Positions 46,964 to 56,020 of a stretch of DNA of 64,000 nucleotides are shown here, piece by piece. The translations under genes were made by a program, and so were the position numbers. The first letter of the stretch is position 1. The number at the start of each line of letters is the position of its first letter. The notes under the pieces are model-generated. The model saw only the letters and a program-made list of their open reading frames with translations. It was not told where the DNA came from and did no database searches. This DNA is from Hydrogenophilaceae bacterium (GTDB taxonomy: Bacteria > Pseudomonadota > Gammaproteobacteria > Burkholderiales > Thiobacillaceae). The DNA lies in contig JANJWO010000074.1 of assembly GCA_024709485.1 (NCBI GenBank), forward strand, positions 41,385 through 105,384, in the 5' to 3' direction.

Positions 46964-49183
46964 CTAGATCGGTATGCCATCGCCACCCTCCTCCGCCATA
47001 TCTGGCGAGCGAGACCCACCTACGTACCCGCTTTCGCGAGCCGGTGGGGTGTACCAGTAGCGGGTCATGCCGTTCCGCTTTTCGATGCGGCCGCAACCCA
47101 GTTTCCTCAGTGCAATGCCGATGCGGGTTTGCATGTCCCGCGTCAGCTTGCTGGCGTCCATCTTGAGCCCTTCCATGGCCGCCATCGCTGCCGAGAATGG
47201 CCTCGGCTCCATGGATGAGTCGTACCGATCGGCGTGGAACACCCAGTCGTGTAGCGCATCGACCAGGGATTCGCTCTGCTCGCGCTTGAGCTGCTCGGGG
47301 TCGAAGTACTTGCGCTGCTCCTCCCCGGTCGGGAAGAAGCGCTCGCCCTGTTCATACCGCACTAAGGCCTCGGCAAACAGTTGCTCACGCATGGAAGCAA
47401 GCCCGGCGAGGTTGATTTCGCCCACCTCAATAGGCCAGAAGCGCCGTCCGCCGGTCGGATCCTTGTTCCACTCCCATTCGTTCGTTGACCCAGAGAATAC
47501 GGTCTGTCGCGGCACCTTGATCTGGCGACGACCGTACACCGGGCGGTATTCATCGACCTGACGGGAGAGGAAGGATTTCTGCTTGAGCGACTCCGTGCGG
47601 GCCAGCGAGCCCAGTTCGGGGAACTCGTACAGCCACTTCCCCTGCAGCGCAGACATCGAGTCCTTGTTGTGCAGATCGATGTCGGTGTCGCCGAACCATT
47701 CGCCGCCCAGGATAGCAAGCGCGGACGATTTCCCACGCCCCTGGATGCCTTCCAGCACCAGGCAGTAGTCAAACTTGACGCCAGGTCGCATCACGCGCGC
47801 CACCATGCCGATCAACATCCAGGCCGCCACCCGTGTGCTGTATTCCGTGCGAGGGACGCCCAGGCAATCCTCCAGCCATGAATCGCAGCGGGGCGTGCCA
47901 TCCCATTTCAAGGTCCGCAGCCAATCGCGTACCGGGTGGAATGAATTCACCCTGGCCAGCACCTCAACGGCTTCGGCCACTGTCACGCTGGAAGGTGTGA
48001 AGTGGTAATGATGCGCCAACCACATGGCCGTGCGGCTGTCGTCGGTTCCTTCCCACTCGCCTTCAGCTCCGCCGGGGAACGGCGGCGACTTGCGCTTGAC
48101 GGTGCGCTGCGCAAACTCATCGAAGGCCACCACGCCCTTCCAGTGCTCATCGTTGAGCAGGATGTCGTACACGTTGGCCAGGCAGGACTTGAGTTCGCCG
48201 CGATCATAAATCAGCCGCCGGCGCCACTCTGGCGCATCATCCGGCACGCTACCCTTGCGAGGCTTCTTCTCCCCTGCCTGCGCAGCCTTGCGTAGGGGTT
48301 TGGGGGCTTTCCAGCCATTGGATATGGCCATCTTGAATAGCGTGGCACCGTTGATGCCGTCGCCCGGCTTAAAGCTCTTCCAGTGCTGCTCCACCTGCTT
48401 TCGGCCGGGATACTTCGAGGCCTTCGCCGACCACGAATCGAACACGTCGAACGCCCCGGTGCCAAGCTCCGAGCAGATGGCCATGCCGATGTGTATCCAC
48501 TCCTCATAACCGCAGTTTGGAGAAATGTACGCCAGCGCGCTCTCCACCTTCGCCCGCCCTTCCAGTTCCGGCGGCGGCGCAGTTGAGGTCTTGCCGTCCT
48601 CGCGCTTCTTGGCGTTAGACACCGTCGCCCACAAGCGCTTGAGCGCCTTGGGCGGGATCTCGTTGACCGTCTCCGGCGTGCCGGGGTAGCGACGGCCCGT
48701 AAAGGTGAAATACTGCCGGCCGCAAAAGACCTCCACGCCCACTTCGTTGGACTTGAACGTCTCCGTTTCGCCGCTGCAGATGATGTGCACGCCCTTGCCA
48801 CTGGGCGAAAACTCCGTGTAGCTGGCGCATGCCGCGATGATGTTCTGTCCGCGCTCGGAAATCTCGCCCGTATCGGCATCGATCATGCCGTCCAGGTCCA
48901 CACCGATCAGACCGTCGCCAGGAAGGAAAGCGAAGCCCACGCCCGTCCACTTGCCGGCAGATTTTTCAAACGCCTGGCGGGCGAGATCGAGCGTGACCAG
49001 GTGGGCGCGGTCGGCATCATCCCCCTGCGTGCCAACGCGGCGCTTACCCGTGGTGTAGTACGGCACCTTGCGCGGCTTCTTCTCGCCTTCTTTCTGCTCG
49101 AAGCGCCACACCAGCCATTGCTGGCGTTCCGCCAGCGTGGGCGGAATCGCTTCGAACACAACGCTCCCCTGCTCAGCGCTCAT
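46964..49183 (-). CDS. Phage primase / VapE-D5-like helicase
   Basis: Bifunctional primase-like N-terminus (GVDLDGMIDADTGE...GVHIICSGE), PriCT-like region, Walker A EGIQGRGKSSALAILGG. Confidence 0.85.
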   Translation of the reverse strand: MSAEQGSVVFEAIPPTLAERQQWLVWRFEQKEGEKKPRKVPYYTTGKRRVGTQGDDADRAHLVTLDLARQAFEKSAGKWTGVGFAFLPGDGLIGVDLDGMIDADTGEISERGQNIIAACASYTEFSPSGKGVHIICSGETETFKSNEVGVEVFCGRQYFTFTGRRYPGTPETVNEIPPKALKRLWATVSNAKKREDGKTSTAPPPELEGRAKVESALAYISPNCGYEEWIHIGMAICSELGTGAFDVFDSWSAKASKYPGRKQVEQHWKSFKPGDGINGATLFKMAISNGWKAPKPLRKAAQAGEKKPRKGSVPDDAPEWRRRLIYDRGELKSCLANVYDILLNDEHWKGVVAFDEFAQRTVKRKSPPFPGGAEGEWEGTDDSRTAMWLAHHYHFTPSSVTVAEAVEVLARVNSFHPVRDWLRTLKWDGTPRCDSWLEDCLGVPRTEYSTRVAAWMLIGMVARVMRPGVKFDYCLVLEGIQGRGKSSALAILGGEWFGDTDIDLHNKDSMSALQGKWLYEFPELGSLARTESLKQKSFLSRQVDEYRPVYGRRQIKVPRQTVFSGSTNEWEWNKDPTGGRRFWPIEVGEINLAGLASMREQLFAEALVRYEQGERFFPTGEEQRKYFDPEQLKREQSESLVDALHDWVFHADRYDSSMEPRPFSAAMAAMEGLKMDASKLTRDMQTRIGIALRKLGCGRIEKRNGMTRYWYTPPARESGYVGGSRSPDMAEEGGDGIPI

Positions 49184-49394
49184 GCCGCTTTTGTCCCCTG
49201 TTCAAAATCACGTGCGCCGGCTTATCGATCACCGGCACCACGCCACCCTCTGTTTTCTTTCCCACGCTGCTGCCGTTTTCCTCGGCATACAGCAGCTTTA
49301 CACCCGGCCCGAACTCAGCGCGCAGTTCCTCGACGATCTGCGCTGCGAACGGAAACATCTCCCGGTTCTTCCTGGCCTGTTCTTCCCTGCTCAT
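49173..49394 (-). CDS. Small hypothetical phage protein
   Basis: Overlaps primase start; MSREEQARKNREMFPFAAQIVEELRAEFGPGVKLLYAEENG. Confidence 0.6.
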   Translation of the reverse strand: MSREEQARKNREMFPFAAQIVEELRAEFGPGVKLLYAEENGSSVGKKTEGGVVPVIDKPAHVILNRGQKRHER

Positions 49395-49528
49395 CCCCGC
49401 CCCCGATCATTTTTTTCAGTGTCTCGAAGTACAGCGTTCCCAACTGCGGCGTCGGCCTGCGGCTCATGGCATGGCTCAGCGCCACCGCCTGGCGATATGG
49501 CTGGCTTGCACACGCGGCAGGCATGGCA

Positions 49529-50023
49529 TCAGGCCTCAGGCTCCGCCATGCCTTTCAGCACATCCAGCATGGACAGGCCCTTTTCAAAGTCGGCGATCAG
49601 CTCCATGCGCACCCTGGCCACCTCATCGAGGGTTACCTTCTTGTCCGCCAGGGCATCGCGTACGGCCTCGATCGTCTTGGCAACATCGGCCTGCCACTCC
49701 GCCCACGAATCGAGCAGGTCCATGTCCGCGGCGAATTCAAGCGTTGGCAGCGGCACGCAGGCCTCGCCAAGATCAGCCGCCAGTTGATACAGAATGCGGT
49801 GGTCATCGGTGGCCAGCATCACCTTGCGCGCCTCGCGCACCGTCAAGTGCGCAAACTGTTCGGACGGGTTGGCTTTGTTCTGCAGCGTCGAGGCCGGCAT
49901 GTCCACCACTGGCGCCAGGCCTAGCACGCCCCGCTTTCCCGTCTTCGGGTTCACGTAACCGTGCACCGTCTCGTAGATAGACCGGTCGAGCGGATCGACC
50001 AGCAGATCGTCATTGCCATTCAT
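49529..50023 (-). CDS. Hypothetical phage protein
   Basis: MNGNDDLLVDPLDRSIYETVHGYVNPKTGKRGVLGLAPVVDMPASTLQNKANP. Confidence 0.65.
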   Translation of the reverse strand: MNGNDDLLVDPLDRSIYETVHGYVNPKTGKRGVLGLAPVVDMPASTLQNKANPSEQFAHLTVREARKVMLATDDHRILYQLAADLGEACVPLPTLEFAADMDLLDSWAEWQADVAKTIEAVRDALADKKVTLDEVARVRMELIADFEKGLSMLDVLKGMAEPEA

Positions 50024-50282
50024 GGCGAATCCCCTTTGCTTTCACCGAGCGCAGGCCCGGCTTTTGAACAACACTGAATCACGCTCGCAGCTGCGCGCGT
50101 GTGGAATAAAGGAAGCCCCGCGTGCGAAACGACGGGGAGCCCAGAATCGGGCTTGAGAGCATGGGAGGAGACGATGGGCAGACGACATGGGCCTGCCAGC
50201 CTTGGAATAAAAAAGCCCACGGAAGCGTGCGGGCAAATCCGCGATGCGGGCGCGGACAGGGAGGAAACTTTTGTGCAGACGA

Positions 50283-50510
50283 TCACGCGGCCGCTCCGTG
50301 TTTGCAGCGCAGAACTGACCAGTCCACGTCAGGCCGCAGCGCCTCGCAACGCACCTTGCCATCCGTCGCGCGCTCGATCGCCGGGCAGTGCTCGGCAGGC
50401 ACGTTGCCGCGTCTCACCCAGTTGTTCACAACCTGGGGAACCACGCCTATTTTCCGGGCCAAGGCTGCTTGTCCGCCGGCGATGTCGATTGCATTGTTCA
50501 GGCTATCCAT
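50283..50510 (-). CDS. Cro/YdaS-like HTH regulator
   Basis: MDSLNNAIDIAGGQAALARKIGVVPQVVNNWVRRGNVPAEHCPAIERATDGKV. Confidence 0.85.
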   Translation of the reverse strand: MDSLNNAIDIAGGQAALARKIGVVPQVVNNWVRRGNVPAEHCPAIERATDGKVRCEALRPDVDWSVLRCKHGAAA

Positions 50511-50523
50511 GCCGCCATTATCC

Positions 50524-50551
50524 CCACGTGTTGATAATTGTCAACACGTGG
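50524..50551. promoter_or_regulatory. Divergent operator: perfect 11-bp inverted repeat
   Basis: CCACGTGTTGA-TAATTG-TCAACACGTGG between the divergent cro-like and repressor genes; leftward promoter TTGACA-16-GATAAT overlaps it. Confidence 0.8.
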
Positions 50552-50588
50552 TGTTTGGGCCTGTAAACATTTGTTGTAATTTGATTAC

Positions 50589-50996
50589 ATGGCCATCGGA
50601 AAACGCATAGAAGAACGCCTTGCAGAGCTGGGGTGGGAGAGGTCCGACCTGCTCAAGCGGGTTGACGAACTCACCAAAGGGAAAAAAATTCTTACCCCGC
50701 AGGCGCTATCGAACCTGATCCTCAGGGACAGCAAGCGTTCGGAATGGGATGACGTCATCGCCGAAGCGCTTGGCATCGGTGTACTCGATCTTGTTTACGG
50801 GCAAAAACACATGTACCCGGCGGCCGGGAATGTTGTTCCTTTGTCAGCGAGCGAGCCGGGAAAATTGCAAGGCCCTATTGGCGAGCTGGTTGCAATCGCC
50901 GAGACCATGAACGAACGCGGGATCTATGAATTGATCGGGCAGGCCAGATTGCTAGCTGGCATGCATCCGAAGGCTAAACCAAACCATGCCAGCTAA
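50589..50996 (+). CDS. Phage repressor-like protein
   Basis: MAIGKRIEERLAELGWERSDLLKRVDELTKGKKILTPQALSNLILRDSKRSEWDDVIAEALGI. Confidence 0.75.
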   Translation: MAIGKRIEERLAELGWERSDLLKRVDELTKGKKILTPQALSNLILRDSKRSEWDDVIAEALGIGVLDLVYGQKHMYPAAGNVVPLSASEPGKLQGPIGELVAIAETMNERGIYELIGQARLLAGMHPKAKPNHAS

Positions 50997-51081
50997 TTCT
51001 CTTTCCGGACCTGCCGCGCATGGCGAGGCTAGCACCACAGAAAACCAGCAATCAATATAACGAAAGACATAGGGAGGAGAC

Positions 51082-51402
51082 TTGAGTAAAGGCCCCAACG
51101 AAAAATACTGCCAGGAGTGCGGCGAGATCATCAACGCCAAGGCAGAAATCTGCCCAAAATGCGGCGTGCGACAAGCCACCATGCCCGGCCAGGCATCAGG
51201 CATCCCAGGGCATCGGCGCTGCACCGCCTGCGGCTACCAAGGGCAAATGAGAACCTGGCTGCGCAACTACAACGGTCCCCAATTCCTCGCCATCCTGCTG
51301 CTGTTGTTCTACATCCTGCCCGGCATCATCTTCATCGCCTGGGGATGGGGAAAATATAAATGCCCAAACTGCGGTAAGGTTGGGGAGAACACCCCAGCAT
51401 GA
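51082..51402 (+). CDS. Zinc-ribbon membrane protein
   Basis: YCQECGEIINAKAEICPKCGVRQ, TM segment, KCPNCGKVG. Confidence 0.65.
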   Translation: MSKGPNEKYCQECGEIINAKAEICPKCGVRQATMPGQASGIPGHRRCTACGYQGQMRTWLRNYNGPQFLAILLLLFYILPGIIFIAWGWGKYKCPNCGKVGENTPA

Positions 51403-51674
51403 AGCGCTTGGCCGCCACCCTCCTGGCCATACTGCTCACAGCCTGCGCCGGCACACCCTTCGAGTGGGACAACGCGCGGCAGATCAAGACCGGCATGACC
51501 GAACAAGAAGTAACCGCCCTCCTGGGACAGCCTTACATGGTGAAAAGCCAAGGGCAAACTCTCACCTGGGTATGGAGTTATGCAGACACGTTCTCTGGCG
51601 CCAGATCTGTCGCCATCGTGTTCAAAGACGGCAAGGTAACCGAGCCGCCCCCGATTCCCGCCTCGTTCAAATAA
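51399..51674 (+). CDS. SmpA/OmlA (BamE)-like lipoprotein
   Basis: Lipobox ILLTACAG; QIKTGMTEQEVTALLGQPYMVKSQGQTLTWVW. Confidence 0.75.
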   Translation: MKRLAATLLAILLTACAGTPFEWDNARQIKTGMTEQEVTALLGQPYMVKSQGQTLTWVWSYADTFSGARSVAIVFKDGKVTEPPPIPASFK

Positions 51675-51723
51675 ACCATCTATGGCCCATGAGGGCCTTT
51701 CTCGCTCCAAAAATCCCCACTTG

Positions 51724-51752
51724 TTGACAAGTTAAAACAACACGTGTTTAAT
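51724..51752 (+). promoter_or_regulatory. Early-operon promoter TTGACA-17-TTTAAT with operator-like CACGTG in the spacer
   Basis: TTGACA agttaaaacaacacgtg TTTAAT upstream of the 51779-59028 operon. Confidence 0.75.
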
Positions 51753-51778
51753 GGCCCCGTCTTCACCACGGAGCCAGC

Positions 51779-51967
51779 ATGAAAAAGCCCTCCCCACCGC
51801 CGCCCACCGAAGCTGACATGCGCGCCCGCTATGCGCGCACCGGCCTTTACCGCATGGGCATTCCTTTCGAGCGCGCGATGGAGTGCCAGTCCGTGCGCAT
51901 TGTCGTGGGCGCCGCCGCCGTGCCGGGCCGCGCCATTCAGCAACCCAGCCAGCAGGAGGCAGCGTGA
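51779..51967 (+). CDS. Small hypothetical phage protein
   Basis: First ORF after promoter; RBS region GGAG; overlaps next ORF. Confidence 0.55.
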   Translation: MKKPSPPPPTEADMRARYARTGLYRMGIPFERAMECQSVRIVVGAAAVPGRAIQQPSQQEAA

Positions 51968-52194
51968 CACCCAGCACCAAGCCGGTTACCCGGCTCACAT
52001 CAGCGTACGTTCGCGACAAAGGGCTGCGGCCTTTGGTCGCCACCATCAGCGGTTCGGTCTTGATCCTGCGCGCCAAGGGATTGCGCCGCGAGGAGACCAT
52101 CGACCTGGCCGCCTGTTTCGACATCGCAGTCAAAGGGCGCATTGCCAGGGAGCGTGCGGACAGAGCGAAAAAACGCAAGGGAGGCAAAGCATGA
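51964..52194 (+). CDS. Small hypothetical phage protein (GTG start)
   Basis: VTPSTKPVTRLTSAYVRDKGLRPLVATISGSVLILRAKGLRREETIDL. Confidence 0.65.
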   Translation: MTPSTKPVTRLTSAYVRDKGLRPLVATISGSVLILRAKGLRREETIDLAACFDIAVKGRIARERADRAKKRKGGKA

Positions 52195-52424
52195 GACTCG
52201 AAACGGTTTACCAGTGCAGCCGCTGCGGGGCGATCCACGAGCACGAAGACGACGCAGGAAGCTGCTGCCGGCCTGACGTCACCGAAGGCTATCAGTGCTC
52301 GGAGTGCGACGAATTCCACACCACCGAAACCGACGCCCTCAACTGCTGCCGTGACGAAGATACGCCGCCCATCATTTCGCCGCGCGACCTTGAGCGCGCC
52401 GGCCAGCTGAGGATGATCCCATGA
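52191..52424 (+). CDS. Small Cys-rich zinc-binding-like protein
   Basis: MRLETVYQCSRCGAIHEHEDDAGSCCRPDVTEGYQCSECDEFH; CxxC pairs. Confidence 0.6.
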   Translation: MRLETVYQCSRCGAIHEHEDDAGSCCRPDVTEGYQCSECDEFHTTETDALNCCRDEDTPPIISPRDLERAGQLRMIP

Positions 52425-52599
52425 TCAACACCATCACCCTCCCCGACGAAGCCACCGTGCTAGAAGCCGCCAGGCAGGCTGCTGCCAGCCACCTGCACCT
52501 GGTCATCGACCGCGACGGCCAGACCAAGCTCACCCCCATCCTGGCGCCCGGCATGCAGAAGATTGCCGTCCACGCCAAGCAGGCCGGAAAGGTGGCTGC

Positions 52600-52755
52600 A
52601 TGAGCGAAACCGGAATCGAAGAAGAAAACACCCCCCCGCCCAAGTGGCTGGAGCGCCTCGCCATCATCGGCGGCACGGTGACAGTGTCCGCGCTGGCACT
52701 CGTGTTCTACGGCTTTTGCGCGGCCTATGTCGCGCTGAACGGAGCGCCCCTATGA
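52600..52755 (+). CDS. Small membrane protein
   Basis: MSETGIEEENTPPPKWLERLAIIGGTVTVSALALVFYGFCAAYVALNGAPL; overlapping start/stop. Confidence 0.5.
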   Translation: MSETGIEEENTPPPKWLERLAIIGGTVTVSALALVFYGFCAAYVALNGAPL

Positions 52756-52937
52756 GCGGCGCCTACACCATTACCCGCGCCCAGCTCGAAGGCCTGGCGC
52801 AACTCATCACCACCCTGGACGACGGCGAGGCACCTGCGGATATCCGCATCGAAGCCGCCAGCCAGGCCCACAACATCGTCGCCGAGGTGCTGGGCTGCGA
52901 CGCGAATCTTATCTACCCACAGGAGGACGCAGCATGA
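52752..52937 (+). CDS. Small hypothetical phage protein
   Basis: MSGAYTITRAQLEGLAQLITTLDDGEAPADIRIEAASQAHNIVAEVLG. Confidence 0.55.
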   Translation: MSGAYTITRAQLEGLAQLITTLDDGEAPADIRIEAASQAHNIVAEVLGCDANLIYPQEDAA

Positions 52938-54922
52938 ACGCACCTGAAAAAATCACCACCGAAGAAACCCCCACCGCCAGCTTCGAACTTATCCGGCTGA
53001 CCCAGCTCCACCCATCGCCCACCAACCCGCGCAAGAACTTCCCCGAAGACAAGCTGCAGGAACTGGCCGAGACCATCAAGGACCACGGCATCATTGAGCC
53101 CATCATCGTGCGCCCCTGGGCGGAATGGGACGACCCGAACATGAACTACGAAATCGTCTCCGGCGAGCGGCGCTTCCGCGCGTCCAAGCTGGCCGGCGCC
53201 GAGACCATCCCCGCGCTGATCCGCCACCTCACCGACGACCAGGTGCTGGAAATCCAGGTCATCGAAAACCTGCAACGCGAGGAAGTACACCCCATCGAGG
53301 AAGCCGAAGGCTACCAGCTGTTGATGGACCGTACCGGCTGCAGCGCGGAGGAGATGGCTCACAAGGTCGGCAAGAGCAAGGCCTACATCTACGCCAGGCT
53401 CAAGCTCACCGCCCTGCATGACGGCGCGCGCGACGCCTTCCGCGAAGGCAAGCTCAATGCCAGCACCGCGCTGCTCATCGCCCGCATTCCCGGCAAGAAG
53501 CTGCAGGAAGATGCACTCGAAGCCATCACCGAAGACGGCTACGACGGCCCCATGTCTTACAGGGAAGCCGCGCAATACATCCAGCAGAACTACATGCTGC
53601 GCTTGAGCGATGCGCCTTTCCCGCTGGATTGGGAAGACCTGCCGCGCATCAAATCCTGCGCCGGCTGCTCGTGCCGCAGCGGGAACCAGCCCGAACTCTT
53701 CGCCGACATCGAAAGTGCAGACGTCTGCACCGACCCGCCCTGTCTGGCCAGGAAGCGCGAAGCCTGGGCCGAACGCAAGAGGGCCGAAGCCGAACAACAT
53801 GGGCTCGAAGTCATAACCGGCAAAGAAGCCGAGAAGATCATCCCGCACTGGGTAACCGACGATCTTCAATCTCTCCGCGGCGGTTACCTCGCCCTTGATG
53901 CGCGCTGCGAAGAGGCAGAACCCGTGCGCCCGGTGCCGGCTGAGCCAAAAGAGCCCGAAGGCGAAGATGAAGCCGCCTGGGATGCCTATTACGAAGCCGA
54001 CGACGCTTACGAAAACGCCCGCTATGCCGCCCTGCCCACCTACCGCGAACTGCTCGAAGGCGAAGACATCAAGCGCGTCATAGTGCAGCACCCCAAGACC
54101 GGTGACCTCATCGAATGCGTGAAGAGGGACGAAGCCGAAGTGCTGCTCACCGCCATGGGCAAGATTCCGCAGCCCATGCTGAGCAAGGCCGGCGACAGCA
54201 CCACCAGCCGCGACAACTACGCCAACGACAGCAAGAAAAGAGAGCAGGATGCAAAAGCAGAAACAGCCTACCGCGAACTGCTGCTCAAGCAAATCCTGTT
54301 CAAACACGCCGGCGAGCCGCTTACCGAAGATGACCTGCGCCTCATCGCACACACCATGTGGACGCAGCTCAACTATGACCACCAGACGCTGCTGTGCAAA
54401 GTGTTCAACGACACCGACTCCAGCGACGACGTGCTCGCCATGGGCAAGGCCATCGCAACCGCCAGCATGGAAGACATTAACCGCCTGCTGCTCGCCCTGC
54501 CGCTCATCAAACAGGTGTACGTCAGCTGGTGGCGTGCCCCCGAGGAGAAACCCGAACTCCTGCTCGCCAATGCAAAGCGCTTCGGCATCGATGCGGCCGA
54601 GGTCAGGCAGCAACTGGATGCGCTCAACGCGCCCAAGAAGGCAAAGGCCAAGCCCGCGGCAAAAGCAAAGACCAAAGCCAAAACCGAACCGCAGCCAGAA
54701 GCGCCCCAGGAGCCCGTCACCACCATTGCGGTCGGCGACAAGGTCCGCATCAAGGCAGACGCCAAAGGGCCCAACGGAAAAAAGCGCAAGTGCGCCGGCC
54801 GCGAGGGAACTATCGATGCGATCAGCTTCGACGGCACCCACCACACCGTGCGCTTCGGTGAGAAAGCCACCGACATCGTCACCAACCTCGCGCGTGACGA
54901 GTTCGACAAGGTGGAAGCATGA
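52934..54922 (+). CDS. ParB/RepB/Spo0J-like protein with C-terminal KOW-like segment
   Basis: LTQLHPSPTNPRKNFPEDKLQELAETIKDHGIIEPIIVRP...GERRFRASKLAG; C-terminal VGDKVRIKADAKGPNGKKRKCAGREGTI. Confidence 0.85.
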   Translation: MNAPEKITTEETPTASFELIRLTQLHPSPTNPRKNFPEDKLQELAETIKDHGIIEPIIVRPWAEWDDPNMNYEIVSGERRFRASKLAGAETIPALIRHLTDDQVLEIQVIENLQREEVHPIEEAEGYQLLMDRTGCSAEEMAHKVGKSKAYIYARLKLTALHDGARDAFREGKLNASTALLIARIPGKKLQEDALEAITEDGYDGPMSYREAAQYIQQNYMLRLSDAPFPLDWEDLPRIKSCAGCSCRSGNQPELFADIESADVCTDPPCLARKREAWAERKRAEAEQHGLEVITGKEAEKIIPHWVTDDLQSLRGGYLALDARCEEAEPVRPVPAEPKEPEGEDEAAWDAYYEADDAYENARYAALPTYRELLEGEDIKRVIVQHPKTGDLIECVKRDEAEVLLTAMGKIPQPMLSKAGDSTTSRDNYANDSKKREQDAKAETAYRELLLKQILFKHAGEPLTEDDLRLIAHTMWTQLNYDHQTLLCKVFNDTDSSDDVLAMGKAIATASMEDINRLLLALPLIKQVYVSWWRAPEEKPELLLANAKRFGIDAAEVRQQLDALNAPKKAKAKPAAKAKTKAKTEPQPEAPQEPVTTIAVGDKVRIKADAKGPNGKKRKCAGREGTIDAISFDGTHHTVRFGEKATDIVTNLARDEFDKVEA

Positions 54923-55131
54923 CCAAAACCCCCACTCTGCTGCGCATCACCGCGGTCAACAACCCTGCCGAGCAACTGCTGAACAACGCTGCCGAGGAAA
55001 TGGACGCGCTGGTCAACTTCGCCCATCAATTCCTGGACCCGGAAGGATACGGCTGGGCAGTCAGCGCCGAGATCCGCGACCATGCCCGCCGCGTGCTGGG
55101 CATGGAGCCTGTGGAGACCGTGCGCAAATGA
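54919..55131 (+). CDS. Small hypothetical phage protein
   Basis: MTKTPTLLRITAVNNPAEQLLNNAAEEMDALVNFAHQFLDPEG; ATGA overlap. Confidence 0.6.
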   Translation: MTKTPTLLRITAVNNPAEQLLNNAAEEMDALVNFAHQFLDPEGYGWAVSAEIRDHARRVLGMEPVETVRK

Positions 55132-55385
55132 CTGAAACCGCCCTCTTCCTCTCCGCCTTCTTCACCGTGTTCCTGCTCGTCTTCCAGCAGCAGAACGTCA
55201 TCCACCGGCACCGCGGCTGGGGAACCATCACCAGCCTTGCCATCGGCACCGCCCAGCTCACCCTGTGGCGCTACGTGCCCGAGGCAACCATCCCCCAGCT
55301 TGCCGCCGCGCTGATCGGCGGCCCCGTTGGGTTTAACGCCGCCCTCTGGGCGCACCCACTCATCGTTAAAAGGACCACCGCATGA
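55128..55385 (+). CDS. Small membrane protein
   Basis: MTETALFLSAFFTVFLLVFQQQNVIHRHRGWGTITSLAIGTAQLTLWRYV; ATGA overlaps on both sides. Confidence 0.65.
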   Translation: MTETALFLSAFFTVFLLVFQQQNVIHRHRGWGTITSLAIGTAQLTLWRYVPEATIPQLAAALIGGPVGFNAALWAHPLIVKRTTA

Positions 55386-55993
55386 AATCCTCCATCGAAG
55401 AAATCACCCCCATCCTCGGCACCGGCATGGGCGGCGGCTACTACGCCGGCCGCATCCGCGTGGGCGAAGACGTGTTCGCCCTCATCGTCGCGCCCAAGGA
55501 CGAAGGCGAGCACCAGCCCGCCATCTGGATACCCAAGGACAAAGACGTGCACGGCGCCAAGTCATACAACGACGGCCTGGCCAACACCCAGGCCATGGCA
55601 GAGGCCGGCAGCAAGCTGGCGAAGTGGGCGCGGGATCTGCGCATTGCCGGACACAACGACTGGTATCTGCCCAGCCAGGACGAGCTGGAGATCATCTACC
55701 GCAACCTCAAGCCAACCACCGACGAGAACTGGTGCTACGCCCGCAGCGGCATCAACCTGCACGCCGTCACGCCGACCCTGCCCTACACGCCCGACTTCCC
55801 CGTGCAGACCGAAGCCGAACTGTTCAAGGCTGGCGGCGAGCAGGCCTTCGAGACGGCCTGGTACTGGAGTTCGACGCAGCACGTCTCGAACTCCTACTAT
55901 GCCTGGTATCAGACTTTCTACGACGGCTACCAGCACTGCTACAACCAGTACAACGAGCTCAGAGCCCGTGCCGTCCGCAGATTAAAAATTTAG
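55382..55993 (+). CDS. DGR target protein 1 (DUF1566-like, C-type-lectin-like fold expected)
   Basis: WARDLRIAGHNDWYLPSQDELEIIYRNL...TAWYWSSTQHVSNSYYAWYQTFYDG; VR1 forms its C-terminus. Confidence 0.92.
   Translation: MKSSIEEITPILGTGMGGGYYAGRIRVGEDVFALIVAPKDEGEHQPAIWIPKDKDVHGAKSYNDGLANTQAMAEAGSKLAKWARDLRIAGHNDWYLPSQDELEIIYRNLKPTTDENWCYARSGINLHAVTPTLPYTPDFPVQTEAELFKAGGEQAFETAWYWSSTQHVSNSYYAWYQTFYDGYQHCYNQYNELRARAVRRLKI
55871..55984 (+). repeat. DGR variable repeat VR1
   Basis: 114 nt aligned to the TR; 13 differences, all at TR adenines. Confidence 0.97.
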
Positions 55994-56020
55994 TCCTTCA
56001 TCCATTTCACAGGAGCCACC

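Noticed and set aside
52913-54844. 643-aa minus-strand ORF
   Set aside because: Antisense shadow of the ParB-like gene; low-complexity sequence rich in Phe/Gly/Leu.
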